From Sphaerisporangium corydalis (lineage in GTDB: Bacteria; Actinomycetota; Actinomycetes; Streptosporangiales; Streptosporangiaceae), in the NCBI RefSeq assembly GCF_025506355.1, contig NZ_JANZYP010000076.1, forward strand, positions 1 through 47,501: 47,501 nucleotides of DNA, written 5' to 3'. Positions 7,763 to 16,396 of this stretch are shown piece after piece. A program made the translations under genes and the position numbers. Positions within the stretch are counted from its first letter, which is position 1. Every line of letters starts with the position of its first letter. The notes under the pieces are model-generated. The model did not search any database. It worked only from the letters and a program-made list of their open reading frames with translations, and was not told the DNA's origin.

Positions 7763-8665
7763 GTGGGCTGGTTCAGGCGGTACCGAGATCGGCGGGCGGG
7801 CGCACCGCGCCGCCCGATCGAGGACGTCGACCTGGACTCCCTGGTCGCGCTGGTCGCCGACACCCTCGGGTACTCCTGCGCCTTCGACGCCGACGGGTCC
7901 TCGGTCACGCTGACGGGGCCGAGGAGCGTCACCGTGCGGCTCACCGGCCTGCGCCGTGAGGCCGGGCGCCGGTCCCGCGAGGACTGGCCGGTCCTGGTGT
8001 CGGGCCACCTGTCCCGTGCCCTGGCCCGCGCCGGCGACCTGCCCGACGTCTGCGACCTCACCCAGATCCGCCCGCTGCTACGCACCCGGCTCGTCCTGGC
8101 CGACACCGTCGAGGACGCCTCCCGGCTGATCGGCAGGCACGTCGGCTCCGACCTGATCGAGATCCTCACCGTCTCCGGCCGCCCCGTACGGCCCGAGGAG
8201 GCCTTCTGCTGGCCCATCCCGCCGGCCCAGGCCCTGGACCTGGCCGCGGAGAACGTGCTGGCCGACGAGCGGCTGTCGGCCGAGCGCGCCGACCTCGACG
8301 GGATCCCCGCCTGGGTCATGTCGGGGACGACGGTCAGCGCCGCGGTCCACCTGCGCCGCATCGAGGAGTACCTGCTGGTCTCCCCCGACGGGCTGATGGT
8401 GGCCCTGCCGCATCCAGGCGAGATGGTCGTCCACCCCATCGACGGCCTGTCGGTGATGCGGGCCATCGAGCGGTTGTGGCTGTTCGCCCGCCGGGAGTAC
8501 CGCTCGCGCGAGGACGGCCTCAGCCCGCACGTCTACTGGTGGAACCACGGCCGGCTGACCCGCATCCAGGCCGACCTGGTCATGCAGAACGGCCAGCGCC
8601 GCCTGGTCGTCGCCCCGCCCCCCGAGTTCGCCCGCCTGCTCGCCGACCTCGCCCAGGACCGCTGA
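7763..8665 (+). CDS. Conserved-looking protein of unknown function
   Basis: 300 aa, not recognised. GTG 7763 is chosen because GGGAG lies five bases upstream (7753-7757); an in-frame TTG at 7751 has no ribosome site. The protein has no signal peptide or membrane helix. It begins with a basic stretch (GWFRRYRDRRAGAPRRP), then alternating helices and strands. Recognisable blocks include TRLVLADTVEDASRLIGRHV, ERLWLFARREYRSRE and a Trp-rich VYWWNHGRLTRIQAD near the C-terminus. The middle segment YLLVSPDGLMVALPHPGEMV could be a DUF1444-like core, but I cannot support that firmly. It follows the LD-carboxypeptidase gene by 38 bp in the same direction and ends against a hairpin at 8673. Confidence 0.75.
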   Translation: MGWFRRYRDRRAGAPRRPIEDVDLDSLVALVADTLGYSCAFDADGSSVTLTGPRSVTVRLTGLRREAGRRSREDWPVLVSGHLSRALARAGDLPDVCDLTQIRPLLRTRLVLADTVEDASRLIGRHVGSDLIEILTVSGRPVRPEEAFCWPIPPAQALDLAAENVLADERLSAERADLDGIPAWVMSGTTVSAAVHLRRIEEYLLVSPDGLMVALPHPGEMVVHPIDGLSVMRAIERLWLFARREYRSREDGLSPHVYWWNHGRLTRIQADLVMQNGQRRLVVAPPPEFARLLADLAQDR

Positions 8666-8672
8666 CCACCGG

Positions 8673-8691
8673 GGAGACCGGCCCAGTCTCC
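8673..8691. terminator. Hairpin between convergent genes
   Basis: GGAGAC (8673-8678) and GTCTCC (8686-8691) with a 7-nt loop, just after the stop at 8665 and before the convergent stop at 8717. Confidence 0.45.
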
Positions 8692-8716
8692 GGGGACAGG
8701 GCCGGCCCGCGGGCGG

Positions 8717-10522
8717 CTAGTCGAGCATCTCGGAGTAGCGGGGCTTGCACGTGTCGCGCGACAGGGTGTGGGCGGTGTGGATCAGGGGCACGTGGCTGAA
8801 GGCCTGCGGGAAGTTACCCACCAGGCGGCCGTAGCGCGGGTCGTACTCCTCCGACAGCAGGCCGACGTCGTTGCGCAGGGACAGCAGCTTCTCGAACAGC
8901 TCCACCGCCTCGTCCCGCCTGCCGATCATGGCCCGGGCCTCGGCCAGCCAGAAGCTGCACGCCAGGAACGCCCCCTCGCCGCCGGCCAGGCCGTCGACGG
9001 AGTTCTGCTGGGCGATCGGGTAGCGCAGCACGAAGTCGTCGGACATCAGCTCGCGCTCGACGGCGTCGATGGTGCCGACCACGCGCGGGTCCTCGGCGGG
9101 CAGGAACCCCGTCTGCGGGATCAGCAGCAGCGCCGCGTCCAGCTCGCGTGAGCCGTAGGACTGGGTGAAGGTGTTGCGGGCCGGGTCGAAGCCCTTCTGC
9201 ATCACCTCGGCGTGGATGCGGTCGCGCAGCACCCGCCAGCGCTCGATCGGCCCGGTCTGCCCGAACCGCTCGATCTGGCGGATCGACCGGTCGACGGCGA
9301 CCCAGGCCATCACCTTGGAGTGCACGAAGTGCCGGCGCGGCCCCCGCACCTCCCACAGCCCCTCGTCGGGCTCGTCCCAGTGGGACTCCAGGAAGTCCAT
9401 CAGCGAGCGCTGGATCGCCCACGTGCGCGACGTGGCCGTCAGGCCAGAGACCCGCGACAGGTAGAGGCAGTTCATCACCTCGCCGTAGACGTCGAGCTGG
9501 AGCTGGTCGACGGCGGCGTTGCCGATGCGCACCGGGCGGGAGTCCTCGTAGCCGTCCAGCCACGGGAGCTCCATCTCTGGCAGGCGGCGCTCGCCCGCCA
9601 CCCCGTACATGATCTGCAGGTCCTGCGGGCGGCCGGCGATCGCGCGCAGCAGCCACTCGCGCCAGTCGCGCGCCTCCTCGACGTACCCGGCGCCGATGAG
9701 CGCGTCGAGCGTCATCGTGGCGTCGCGCAGCCAGCAGTAGCGGTAGTCCCAGTTGCGGCCGCCGCCGAGGTCCTCGGGCACCGAGGTGGTGGCGGCGGCC
9801 ACGATGCCGCCGGTGGGGGCGTAGGTCAGCGCCTTGAGGGTGACCAGCGAGCGGATGACCGCCTCGCGCCACTGCTCGGCGGCCTGGGGCTTGCACTGGC
9901 CGACCCACTCGCGCCACATGGCGTCGGTCTCCTCGAGCTCCTTGATCGGGTCGATCTGCTCGGGCTTGGGGGAGTGGGAGGGGTGCCAGGTGAACACGAA
10001 GGACAGCCGGTCGCCCGCCGACATGCGGAACGACGCGCGGTGGGCGTAGTCGCCGCCCTGCAACGGCACGGGGGAGTGCAGCCAGACCGAGTCGGGCCCG
10101 CCGATGGCCTGCAGCAACCCGTCGTTGCGGCGGACCCACGGGACGATGCGGCCGTAGTCGAAGCGGATGCGGATCTGCGTGGCCATGTCGACGCTGCCGG
10201 CGAGGCACTCGACGACGCGGACCAGGTCGGGGTTGGCGTGCCGGGGCGGCATGAAGTCGGTGACCCGCACCGTGCCGTCCTCGGTGTCCCACTCGGTCTC
10301 CAGGACCAGGGTGTTCTCCCGGTAGCGGCGCCGGGTGCTGAGCCGGCGGTCCGGGCCCGCCGGGCCGATCCACCAGTGGCCGTTGCGCTCCCCCCCGAGC
10401 AGGGCGCCGAAGCAGGAGGGAGAGTCGAAACGGGGCAGGCAGAGCCAGTCGATCGAACCGTCGCGCCCGACGAGGGCCGCCGATTGCATGTCGCCGATGA
10501 TGGCGTAGTCCTCGATCCGCAT
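8717..10522 (-). CDS. GH15 glycoside hydrolase (trehalase / glucoamylase type)
   Basis: 601 aa, matching the actinobacterial GH15 proteins with an N-terminal trehalase-like beta domain (starting RIEDYAIIGDMQSAALVGRD, then GSIDWLCLPRFDSPS) and a C-terminal alpha/alpha-barrel. GH15 barrel motifs are GGGRNWDYRYCWLRDATMTL, EGLWEVRG with the likely catalytic acid Glu, HSKVMAWVAVDR, and LLSEEYDP with the likely catalytic base Glu. Characterised mycobacterial members of this architecture are cytoplasmic trehalases needing phosphate and magnesium; others act on malto-oligosaccharides. No signal peptide. I use ATG 10522; a GTG three codons upstream (10531) is also open. A 20-bp direct repeat lies in its promoter region (10535-10580). 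It lies 86 bp downstream of the YczE-like gene on the same strand, but that gap looks promoter-like. Confidence 0.92.
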   Translation of the reverse strand: MRIEDYAIIGDMQSAALVGRDGSIDWLCLPRFDSPSCFGALLGGERNGHWWIGPAGPDRRLSTRRRYRENTLVLETEWDTEDGTVRVTDFMPPRHANPDLVRVVECLAGSVDMATQIRIRFDYGRIVPWVRRNDGLLQAIGGPDSVWLHSPVPLQGGDYAHRASFRMSAGDRLSFVFTWHPSHSPKPEQIDPIKELEETDAMWREWVGQCKPQAAEQWREAVIRSLVTLKALTYAPTGGIVAAATTSVPEDLGGGRNWDYRYCWLRDATMTLDALIGAGYVEEARDWREWLLRAIAGRPQDLQIMYGVAGERRLPEMELPWLDGYEDSRPVRIGNAAVDQLQLDVYGEVMNCLYLSRVSGLTATSRTWAIQRSLMDFLESHWDEPDEGLWEVRGPRRHFVHSKVMAWVAVDRSIRQIERFGQTGPIERWRVLRDRIHAEVMQKGFDPARNTFTQSYGSRELDAALLLIPQTGFLPAEDPRVVGTIDAVERELMSDDFVLRYPIAQQNSVDGLAGGEGAFLACSFWLAEARAMIGRRDEAVELFEKLLSLRNDVGLLSEEYDPRYGRLVGNFPQAFSHVPLIHTAHTLSRDTCKPRYSEMLD

Positions 10523-10534
10523 GCCGGTCACGCT

Positions 10535-10580
10535 AGTACGGTTCGGCCACCCGGATGAACACTACGGTCCGGCCACCTGG
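10535..10580. repeat. Two 20-bp direct repeats upstream of the GH15 gene
   Basis: AGTACGGTTCGGCCACCCGG (10535-10554) and ACTACGGTCCGGCCACCTGG (10561-10580) match at all but three positions with a period of 26 bp. They lie directly upstream of the minus-strand GH15 start and are plausible tandem operator sites. Confidence 0.5.
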
Positions 10581-10607
10581 AGGGACGCCGCCCGCGGGCG
10601 CGGGGTC

Positions 10608-11213
10608 TCAGCCGCGGGGGCGCATCAGCGGCATGAAGTACTGGGTGAGCGGCCCGATCGCGAGCGCGAACACGACGGTGCCGACGCCGACGGTGCCGCC
10701 GAGCAGCCAGCCGGTGGCGAGCACGGTCAGCTCGATCAGGGTGCGGGCCACGCGGATCGACAACCCGAGCCGGTGCAGGCCGGTCATCAGCCCGTCCCGG
10801 GGCCCGGGGCCCATGCCGGCGCCGATGTACAGCCCGGTCGCGGCGGCGACGAACACCACGGCGGCCAGCAGGTAGACCCAGCGCGCCACCAGGTTCTCCG
10901 GGGTGGGCGCCAGCCAGATCGTCAGGTCGGCGAACAGCCCGAGGAACACGATGTTGCTGATCGTCCCGATGCCGGGCCGCTGCCGCAGCGGGATCCAGAA
11001 GACCATCACGATGGCGCCGACCAGGATGATCCAGGTGCCGATCGACCACCCGGTGCGGACCGCCAGGCCCTGGTGGAAGACGTCCCAGGGGTCGTTGCCG
11101 AGCCGGGACTCGATCTGCAGCCCGATGCCGGCGCCGTACAACGCCAGCCCGGCGTACAGGCGGAGCAGGCGGTTGGGGAAGGACGCGACGTGGGGGAGGG
11201 AGAGTTCGCTCAT
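10608..11213 (-). CDS. yczE: YczE/YitT-type integral membrane protein
   Basis: 201 aa with about five hydrophobic segments (e.g. LYAGLALYGAGIGLQIESRL, GTWIILVGAIVMVFWIPL, WVYLLAAVVFVAAATGLYIG, IELTVLATGWLLGGTVGVGT). The conserved blocks GNDPWDVFHQGLA and GMGPGPRDGLMTGLHR identify the YczE family (DUF161/YitT-like) of unknown transport or membrane function. ATG 11213 begins the family sequence (MSELSLPHV); an in-frame ATG at 11240 is possible, and neither has a strong ribosome site. It is divergent from the MocR-type regulator at 11277, an arrangement known for the YczR/YczE pair, which suggests the regulator controls it. Confidence 0.88.
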   Translation of the reverse strand: MSELSLPHVASFPNRLLRLYAGLALYGAGIGLQIESRLGNDPWDVFHQGLAVRTGWSIGTWIILVGAIVMVFWIPLRQRPGIGTISNIVFLGLFADLTIWLAPTPENLVARWVYLLAAVVFVAAATGLYIGAGMGPGPRDGLMTGLHRLGLSIRVARTLIELTVLATGWLLGGTVGVGTVVFALAIGPLTQYFMPLMRPRG

Positions 11214-11221
11214 AGTGGTTT

Positions 11222-11260
11222 CAATGGTCGGCCGCATTGGCTTGCGACTAAAGGGCCAAT
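11222..11260. promoter_or_regulatory. CATTG half-sites between yczE-like and MocR genes
   Basis: The 63-bp divergent spacer holds CAATGG (11222-11227), CATTGG (11235-11240) and CCAAT (11256-11260), giving two inverted CATTG/CCAAT pairs. MocR regulators bind repeated or inverted short sites beside their own start, so these are candidate operators. Inference only. Confidence 0.4.
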
Positions 11261-11276
11261 CGGAGAAAGTGGCTTT

Positions 11277-12722
11277 ATGGAGCGCTATCTCAGCGGGCCA
11301 CAGCTCGCCCGGCTCGTCGACATCCCGAGGGACGCCCGCCCCTACTACCGGGCGCTGGCGGGCACGGTGCGCACGCTGATCCTGGACGGGCGGTTGCCCA
11401 CACGGGTGCGGATGCCCGCCGAACGCCACCTCGCCGAGGCGCTCGGCGTCAGCCGCACCACCGTCACCACCGCCTACGACCGGCTGCGCGAGCAGGGCTA
11501 CCTCGACAGCCGCCAGGGCGCGGGAAGCTGGACGGCCCTGCCCGAGCCCGGGGCGGTCGGCGCCGAGAACCCGTGGCTCGCCCCCGACGACGACGGCCTG
11601 TTCCCGCTGCACTGCTCGGCCCCGGCCGCGACCGGGCTGCTGCCGGACGCGATCGCCGCCGCGACCGAGGCCTACCCGCGCTACACGCTCGGCCCGGGGT
11701 ACGACCCGGTGGGCCTGCCGTCCCTGCGCGAGGCCATCGCCGCACGCTACGGCGCGCGCGGCCTGGCCACCCGGCCGGAGCAGATCCTGGTCACCCAGGG
11801 CGCGCAGCACGCCATCCACCTGGTGATGACGCTGCTGGCGGGCCAGGGCGACCCGGTGGTGGTGGAGTCGCCGACCTACCCGCACGCCCTGGACGCCGCC
11901 CGCCTGCGCGGCGCCCGCCTCGTGCCGGTGGGCATCCAGGACGACGGCTGGCACCTGGACCTGATGACCTCCGCCATGCGCCAGTCGGCCGCCAGGCTCG
12001 CCTACGTCATCCCCGACTTCCAGAACCCGACCGGCCACCTCATGACCGACGCCGGCCGGGCGGAGCTGGCCTGCGCCGCGCGGCGCCACTGCACGACCCT
12101 GGTGGCCGACGAGAGCTGGGCCGAGCTGGCCATCGACGAGGTGCCGGCCACCCTCCCGCTCGCGGCCTTCGACACCGACGCCCGGGTCATCAGCATCGGG
12201 TCGGCCTCCAAGCTGTGGTGGGGCGGCCTGCGCATCGGCTGGGTCCGCGGCACGGCGGCGCTGGTCACCCGGCTGGCCGCGCTGCGCGCCTCCGTCGACA
12301 TCGCCGCGCCGCTGTTCGAACAGCTCGTGGTGGCCCACCTGTTCGGGCGCATCGAGGAGACCAGGGCCGAGCGGCGCCGCACCCTCGGGGCGTCCAGGTC
12401 CGCGCTGGTGGAGGTGCTCCGCGCGGAGCTGCCCGAGTGGCGGTTCACCGTGCCGCCCGGCGGCGGCTCGCTGTGGGTGCGGCTGGACTCCCCGGTCGCC
12501 ACGCCGCTCGCCGACGCCGCGGCGGCGCACGGCGTGCGGCTCGCGCCGGGGCCGTGGTTCGGCGTGGACGGCACCCTGGAGCGCTACCTCCGCCTGCCGT
12601 TCAGCATGCCGCCGCGCCCGCTGGCCGAAGCGGCCCGCCGACTGGCCGCGGTGCGGGCCATGGGCTCCTCCCTCGGCCCGCGCGCGCCGCGCGCCCGGGC
12701 ACCGGTCACCCCGACGCTGTGA
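11277..12722 (+). CDS. MocR-type transcriptional regulator (GntR wHTH + aminotransferase fold), YczR-like
   Basis: 481 aa. The N-terminal GntR winged helix (about 15-85) contains RMPAERHLAEALGVSRTTVT and TAYDRLREQGYLDSRQGAGSW. After a linker comes an aminotransferase class I fold (about 100-475) with YDPVGLPSLREAIAARYGAR, VTQGAQHAIHLVM, IPDFQNPTGHLM and the PLP lysine K312 in GSASKLWWGGLRIGW. PLP lysine and most fold motifs are intact, so it should bind PLP as effector. ATG 11277 begins the family sequence and has GGAG at 11262-11265. Divergence from a YczE-like membrane protein identifies the YczR subgroup. It likely represses or activates both genes from the 63-bp spacer. Its stop is three bases from the convergent POT stop. 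Confidence 0.92.
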   Translation: MERYLSGPQLARLVDIPRDARPYYRALAGTVRTLILDGRLPTRVRMPAERHLAEALGVSRTTVTTAYDRLREQGYLDSRQGAGSWTALPEPGAVGAENPWLAPDDDGLFPLHCSAPAATGLLPDAIAAATEAYPRYTLGPGYDPVGLPSLREAIAARYGARGLATRPEQILVTQGAQHAIHLVMTLLAGQGDPVVVESPTYPHALDAARLRGARLVPVGIQDDGWHLDLMTSAMRQSAARLAYVIPDFQNPTGHLMTDAGRAELACAARRHCTTLVADESWAELAIDEVPATLPLAAFDTDARVISIGSASKLWWGGLRIGWVRGTAALVTRLAALRASVDIAAPLFEQLVVAHLFGRIEETRAERRRTLGASRSALVEVLRAELPEWRFTVPPGGGSLWVRLDSPVATPLADAAAAHGVRLAPGPWFGVDGTLERYLRLPFSMPPRPLAEAARRLAAVRAMGSSLGPRAPRARAPVTPTL

Positions 12723-12725
12723 ACC

Positions 12726-14237
12726 TCACTCCCGGCCCCGCCCCGCGCGCGGGGGCGGGCGCTCCTCGCCCATCAGCACGCGCAGCCGGTGGGCGAACGC
12801 GAGCAGGACGGCGGACGCGGCCACGGCGATGACGGCCAGGGTGAGGAAGTACGCGGGCTGCGACATGTACCTCAGCAGCCGCGCGGTCTGCCCGCCGACC
12901 GCGTCGCCGACCGCGAACGACAGGTACCACACGCCGAGCATCTGGCTCCTGAACGCGCGCGGCGCCAGCTCGACGGTGACCGACAGGCCGACCGGGCTCA
13001 GCGACAGCTCGCCGAACACCTGGACCAGGTAGACCAGGAACAGCCACCACACCGAGATCCGGTGCGTCTCGGCCATCTGGGCCGCGAGCGCCATGACCAC
13101 GAAGCTCACGCCGATCATGAACAGGCCGAAGGCGAACTTCTGGGCCGCGCCGACCCGGGCGCCGAGCCTGACCCACAGCATGGCGAAGACCGGTACGAAG
13201 ATCATGATGAGCAGCGGGTTGAACGACTGCGTGGTGGCGGCGGTGATCGGATGCCCGAAGACGCGCAGGTCGGTCCGCTCCGCCGCGAAGTCGTTCAGCA
13301 CGGTCGGCGCCAGGTCGTAGATCATCCAGAAGATCGCTGCGGCGGCGAACAGCCAGATGTAGGCCTTCATCCGCGACCGTTCCTCGGGGGTCAGGTTGTG
13401 GCTGCCGAGCAGGATGTAGGCGAAGTAGCCGACCGGGACCAGGATCGTCAGCACGGTCAGCGCGACGGTGAAGCGGTCGATGTTCAGCGTGCCGGTGACC
13501 GCCCACACCGCGATCGCCGCCACCGCGACACCGAGGCCGGCCAGCACGACCCGCCCGAAGTGCCGCCGCTCCTCGGAGGTGAGCCGGTGCCCGGGGATCT
13601 CCCCGACGCCTCGCAGGTGACGCCCGCCGAGGACGTACTGGGTCAGGCCGATCGCCATGCCGACCGCGGCGGCGCCGAAGCCGAGGTGCCAGCGGCCGTC
13701 CTTGGCGAGGTTGCTGACCACGTAGGGGGCGGCGAAGGCGCCGAGGTTGATGCCCAGGTAGAAGATGGAGAACCCCGCGTCGCGCCGGGCGTTCTCGCCC
13801 TCGGGGTACAACTGGCCGACCATCGTGGAGATGTTCGGCTTCAGCAGCCCGGTCCCGGCCACGATCAGGGCGAGCCCGAGCCAGATCAGCCCGGCGCCCC
13901 TGAGCGGGACGGCCATGCAGATGTGGCCGAGCATGATGACCGAGCCGCCGGCCAGCACGGCCCTGCGCGCCCCGAGCAGCCGGTCGGCGACCCAGCCGCC
14001 CGGCAGCGCCAGCAGGTAGACCAGCGCCCCGTAGACGCCGACGACGGCGGTGGCGGTCGGCTTGGGCAGCCCGATCCCGCCGCCCGCGGCGGTGGCGGCG
14101 AGGAAGAAGAACAGGATGGCGCGCAGCCCGTAGAAGCTGAACCGCTCCCACATCTCGGTGAGGAAGAGCGTGACGATGCCGCGCGGGTGCCCGAAGACCG
14201 TCCCGTCCCCCACGCGCGAGCCGACCCGTCCGGCCAT
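12726..14237 (-). CDS. POT-family proton-coupled oligopeptide transporter (PTR2/MFS)
   Basis: 503 aa, 12-14 membrane helices. The POT proton-coupling motif ExxER is present as TEMWERFSFYG (E28, E31, R32). The PTR2 signature appears as GTGLLKPNISTMVGQLYPEG and FYLGINLGAFAAPYV. Late helices carry FGELSLSPVGLSVTVELAPR, also typical. It should import di- and tripeptides across the cytoplasmic membrane. The start at 14237 leaves a 15-residue pre-helix tail, normal for the family. It is divergent from the acyl-CoA ligase gene and convergent with the MocR gene. The secreted M14 carboxypeptidase at 19236 could generate peptides, but no operon links them. Confidence 0.93.
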   Translation of the reverse strand: MAGRVGSRVGDGTVFGHPRGIVTLFLTEMWERFSFYGLRAILFFFLAATAAGGGIGLPKPTATAVVGVYGALVYLLALPGGWVADRLLGARRAVLAGGSVIMLGHICMAVPLRGAGLIWLGLALIVAGTGLLKPNISTMVGQLYPEGENARRDAGFSIFYLGINLGAFAAPYVVSNLAKDGRWHLGFGAAAVGMAIGLTQYVLGGRHLRGVGEIPGHRLTSEERRHFGRVVLAGLGVAVAAIAVWAVTGTLNIDRFTVALTVLTILVPVGYFAYILLGSHNLTPEERSRMKAYIWLFAAAAIFWMIYDLAPTVLNDFAAERTDLRVFGHPITAATTQSFNPLLIMIFVPVFAMLWVRLGARVGAAQKFAFGLFMIGVSFVVMALAAQMAETHRISVWWLFLVYLVQVFGELSLSPVGLSVTVELAPRAFRSQMLGVWYLSFAVGDAVGGQTARLLRYMSQPAYFLTLAVIAVAASAVLLAFAHRLRVLMGEERPPPRAGRGRE

Positions 14238-14326
14238 GCCGGTGCGCCCCCGTTCCCCGATGCCCGTCCCGCCCCGATGCGTGTCCCGTCCACGGGGAAA
14301 CCGTGCCCCCGTACCGGATCCGTGCC

Positions 14327-14342
14327 GGAACGATCACGTTCC
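14327..14342. promoter_or_regulatory. Inverted repeat GGAACG-ATCA-CGTTCC
   Basis: Perfect 6-bp arms with a 4-bp spacer, 90 bp upstream of the POT start and about 140 bp upstream of the acyl-CoA ligase start. Candidate operator in a divergent promoter region. Confidence 0.4.
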
Positions 14343-14443
14343 GTGGTTGGTTGCATGCCCACCGCCTCCCCGGGGCAAGCGCGGCCGGTGTTCTCACTTC
14401 TGAGGGGTTGTCTCCGGTGATCCGCCTGTGGTGCGATGCATGC

Positions 14444-14459
14444 CCACTCGTGCAAGTGG
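14444..14459 (+). promoter_or_regulatory. Inverted repeat CCACT-N6-AGTGG upstream of the acyl-CoA ligase
   Basis: CCACT (14444-14448) and AGTGG (14455-14459) centre 28 bp upstream of the ATG and just before the ribosome site. It may be an operator or a leader hairpin. Confidence 0.35.
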
Positions 14460-14479
14460 TCACTTTCTGGAGGCGTGAT

Positions 14480-16321
14480 ATGGCCGACCCCCGGGTCCTC
14501 GCCGAACGGTCCGAGATCGAGCGGGAGATCGCCGGTCAGACCATCTGCGGACAGCTCAAGCTCACGGCGGAGCGCTTCCCCGACTCACCCGCCTACTCCG
14601 ACCCCGACGAGGACGGCTGGACCACCATCACCTACGGCGAGGCCCGCCGGCGGGTGCTCGCCATCGCCGCCGGGTACGCGGCCCTCGGCCTGGAGCCGGG
14701 CGAGGCCGTCGCCCTGATGATGGTCAACCGCAGCGAGCACGTGCTCGCCGACCTCGGCGCCGTCCACGCCGGCGGCGTGGCGTGCTCGGTGTACGCCACC
14801 TTCGCCCCCGACCAGGTCGCCTTCGTCGCCAAGGACGTCAAAGCCCGCGTCGTGGTGCTCGGGAGCGCCGCCGACCTCGCGCGCTGGGAGCCGATCCTCG
14901 GCGAGCTGCCCGACCTGCGCAAGGTGATCCTGCTCTCCGACGCGCCCGACGACGACCTGTTCATGAGCTGGGACGACTTCCTGGCCCTCGGCGAGAGCGC
15001 GCTGGCCGCCGACCCCGCCGCCGTGGAGGCGCGCGCCGCCGCCGTCGACGCCGACGACGTGCTGACGGTGCTGTACACCTCCGGGACCACCGGCAACCCC
15101 AAGGGCGTGCCGCTGACCCACACCAACATCTTCTTCGAGGTCGTCGCCACCGACCGCATGACCGACGTCCCGACGCACGGCGCGCAGATCTCCTACCTCA
15201 CCTACGCCCACGTCGCCGAGCGCGTGCTGAGCATGTACCTGCCGGTGTTCAAGGTCTCCCACATCCACTTCTGCACCGACCTCGCCCAGCTCGGCACCGT
15301 GCTCGGCCAGGTCAAGCCGATGCTGTTCTTCGGCGTGCCGAGGGTGTACGAGAAGATGATGGCCCGCCTGCAGGCCCTGCTCAGCACCCAGCCGGAGGAG
15401 CAGCAGGAGAACGTCCGCGCCTGCATGGCCGCCGGGCTCGCCTACGTCGAGGGCTCGCAGTACGGGCAGGAGCCCTCCCCCGAGGTCGTCGCCGCCTACG
15501 AGCGCGCCGACGCCGCCCTGCTGTCGGTCATCCGGTCGCTGATCGGCCTGGAGAACGCGCGCTGGCTGGCCACCGCCGCCGCGCCGATGCCCATCGAGGT
15601 GCAGCGCTTCTTCGCCGGGTTCGGGCTGAAGGTGCTGGACGTGTACGGGATGACCGAGACGAGCGGGGCGTTCACCGCCAACAGCACCGAGGTGTACAAG
15701 CTCGGCACGGTCGGCCGCCCGGGCCCGGGCGTCGAGGTGCGCATCGCCGACGACGGCGAGATCATCACGCGCAGCCCGGCGAACACCTCCGGCTACCTGA
15801 ACCGTCCCGAGGCCACCGCCGAGCTCCTCGACGAGGACGGCTGGCTGCACACCGGCGACGTCGGCTCCCTGGACGAGGACGGCTTCGTTCGCATCGTCGA
15901 CCGCAAGAAGGAGCTCATCATCACCGCCGGGGGAGAGAACATCTCACCCGCCAACACCGAGAACTTCCTCAAGGAGCACCCCCTCATCGGCCAGGCGCTC
16001 GTCTACGGCGACCGCCGGCCCTACATCGTGGCGATCCTCACCCTCGACGGCGAGGTGGCGCCGGTGTGGGCGCTCGGCCGGGGCATCGACTTCACCTCCC
16101 TGGCCGACCTGACCGGCCACCCTGACGTGGTCAAGGAGATCGAGGCGGCCGTGGCCGCCGCCAACGAGAAGCTCGCCCGCGTGCAGCAGGTCAAGAAGTG
16201 GCGGCTGCTCCCGGTCGAGTGGACCGCCGAGAGCGCGGAGCTCACCCCGAGCCTCAAGCTCAAGCGGCGCGTCATCCACGCCAGGTACGCCGGGGAGATC
16301 GACGAGATGTACCAGGGCTGA
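14480..16321 (+). CDS. fadD: Long-chain acyl-CoA synthetase (AMP-forming)
   Basis: 613 aa of the adenylate-forming FAA1/FadD15 type. Key motifs: P-loop LYTSGTTGNPKGVPLTH near residue 198, ISYLTYAHVAERVLSMYL (an FAA1-type segment), YGMTETSGAFT, GWLHTGDVGSLDEDGFV and the hinge DRKKELIITAGGENISPANT. The C-terminal catalytic lysine region ELTPSLKLKRRVI is intact. It should activate long-chain fatty acids to acyl-CoA through an acyl-adenylate, in the cytoplasm or at the membrane. ATG 14480 is fixed by GGAGG at 14469-14473, six bases upstream; the frame stays open further 5' but without family sequence. A hairpin terminator follows at 16340. Acyl-CoA supply could feed the type III PKS at 31.7 kb, though nothing links them genetically. 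Confidence 0.94.
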   Translation: MADPRVLAERSEIEREIAGQTICGQLKLTAERFPDSPAYSDPDEDGWTTITYGEARRRVLAIAAGYAALGLEPGEAVALMMVNRSEHVLADLGAVHAGGVACSVYATFAPDQVAFVAKDVKARVVVLGSAADLARWEPILGELPDLRKVILLSDAPDDDLFMSWDDFLALGESALAADPAAVEARAAAVDADDVLTVLYTSGTTGNPKGVPLTHTNIFFEVVATDRMTDVPTHGAQISYLTYAHVAERVLSMYLPVFKVSHIHFCTDLAQLGTVLGQVKPMLFFGVPRVYEKMMARLQALLSTQPEEQQENVRACMAAGLAYVEGSQYGQEPSPEVVAAYERADAALLSVIRSLIGLENARWLATAAAPMPIEVQRFFAGFGLKVLDVYGMTETSGAFTANSTEVYKLGTVGRPGPGVEVRIADDGEIITRSPANTSGYLNRPEATAELLDEDGWLHTGDVGSLDEDGFVRIVDRKKELIITAGGENISPANTENFLKEHPLIGQALVYGDRRPYIVAILTLDGEVAPVWALGRGIDFTSLADLTGHPDVVKEIEAAVAAANEKLARVQQVKKWRLLPVEWTAESAELTPSLKLKRRVIHARYAGEIDEMYQG

Positions 16322-16339
16322 TCCGCGCGGTGCTTTGCC

Positions 16340-16361
16340 GGGGCCGGAGCGTGTCGGCCCC
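16340..16361 (+). terminator. Hairpin after the acyl-CoA ligase gene
   Basis: GGGGCCG (16340-16346) and CGGCCCC (16355-16361), a perfect 7-bp stem with an 8-nt loop, 18 bp after the stop. A short T-run follows. Confidence 0.6.
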
Positions 16362-16396
16362 GGGTCGTTTACCCCTGGGTGCCTAGCCTCCAGGCC

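Noticed and set aside
10521-11276. Upstream extension of the MocR regulator frame
   Set aside because: It is antisense to the YczE-like gene and low-complexity. GntR-domain similarity and a ribosome site support ATG 11277.
12706-14463. 585-codon minus-strand frame overlapping the POT transporter
   Set aside because: It is another frame of the same strand; only the 503-aa frame has POT motifs and membrane helices.
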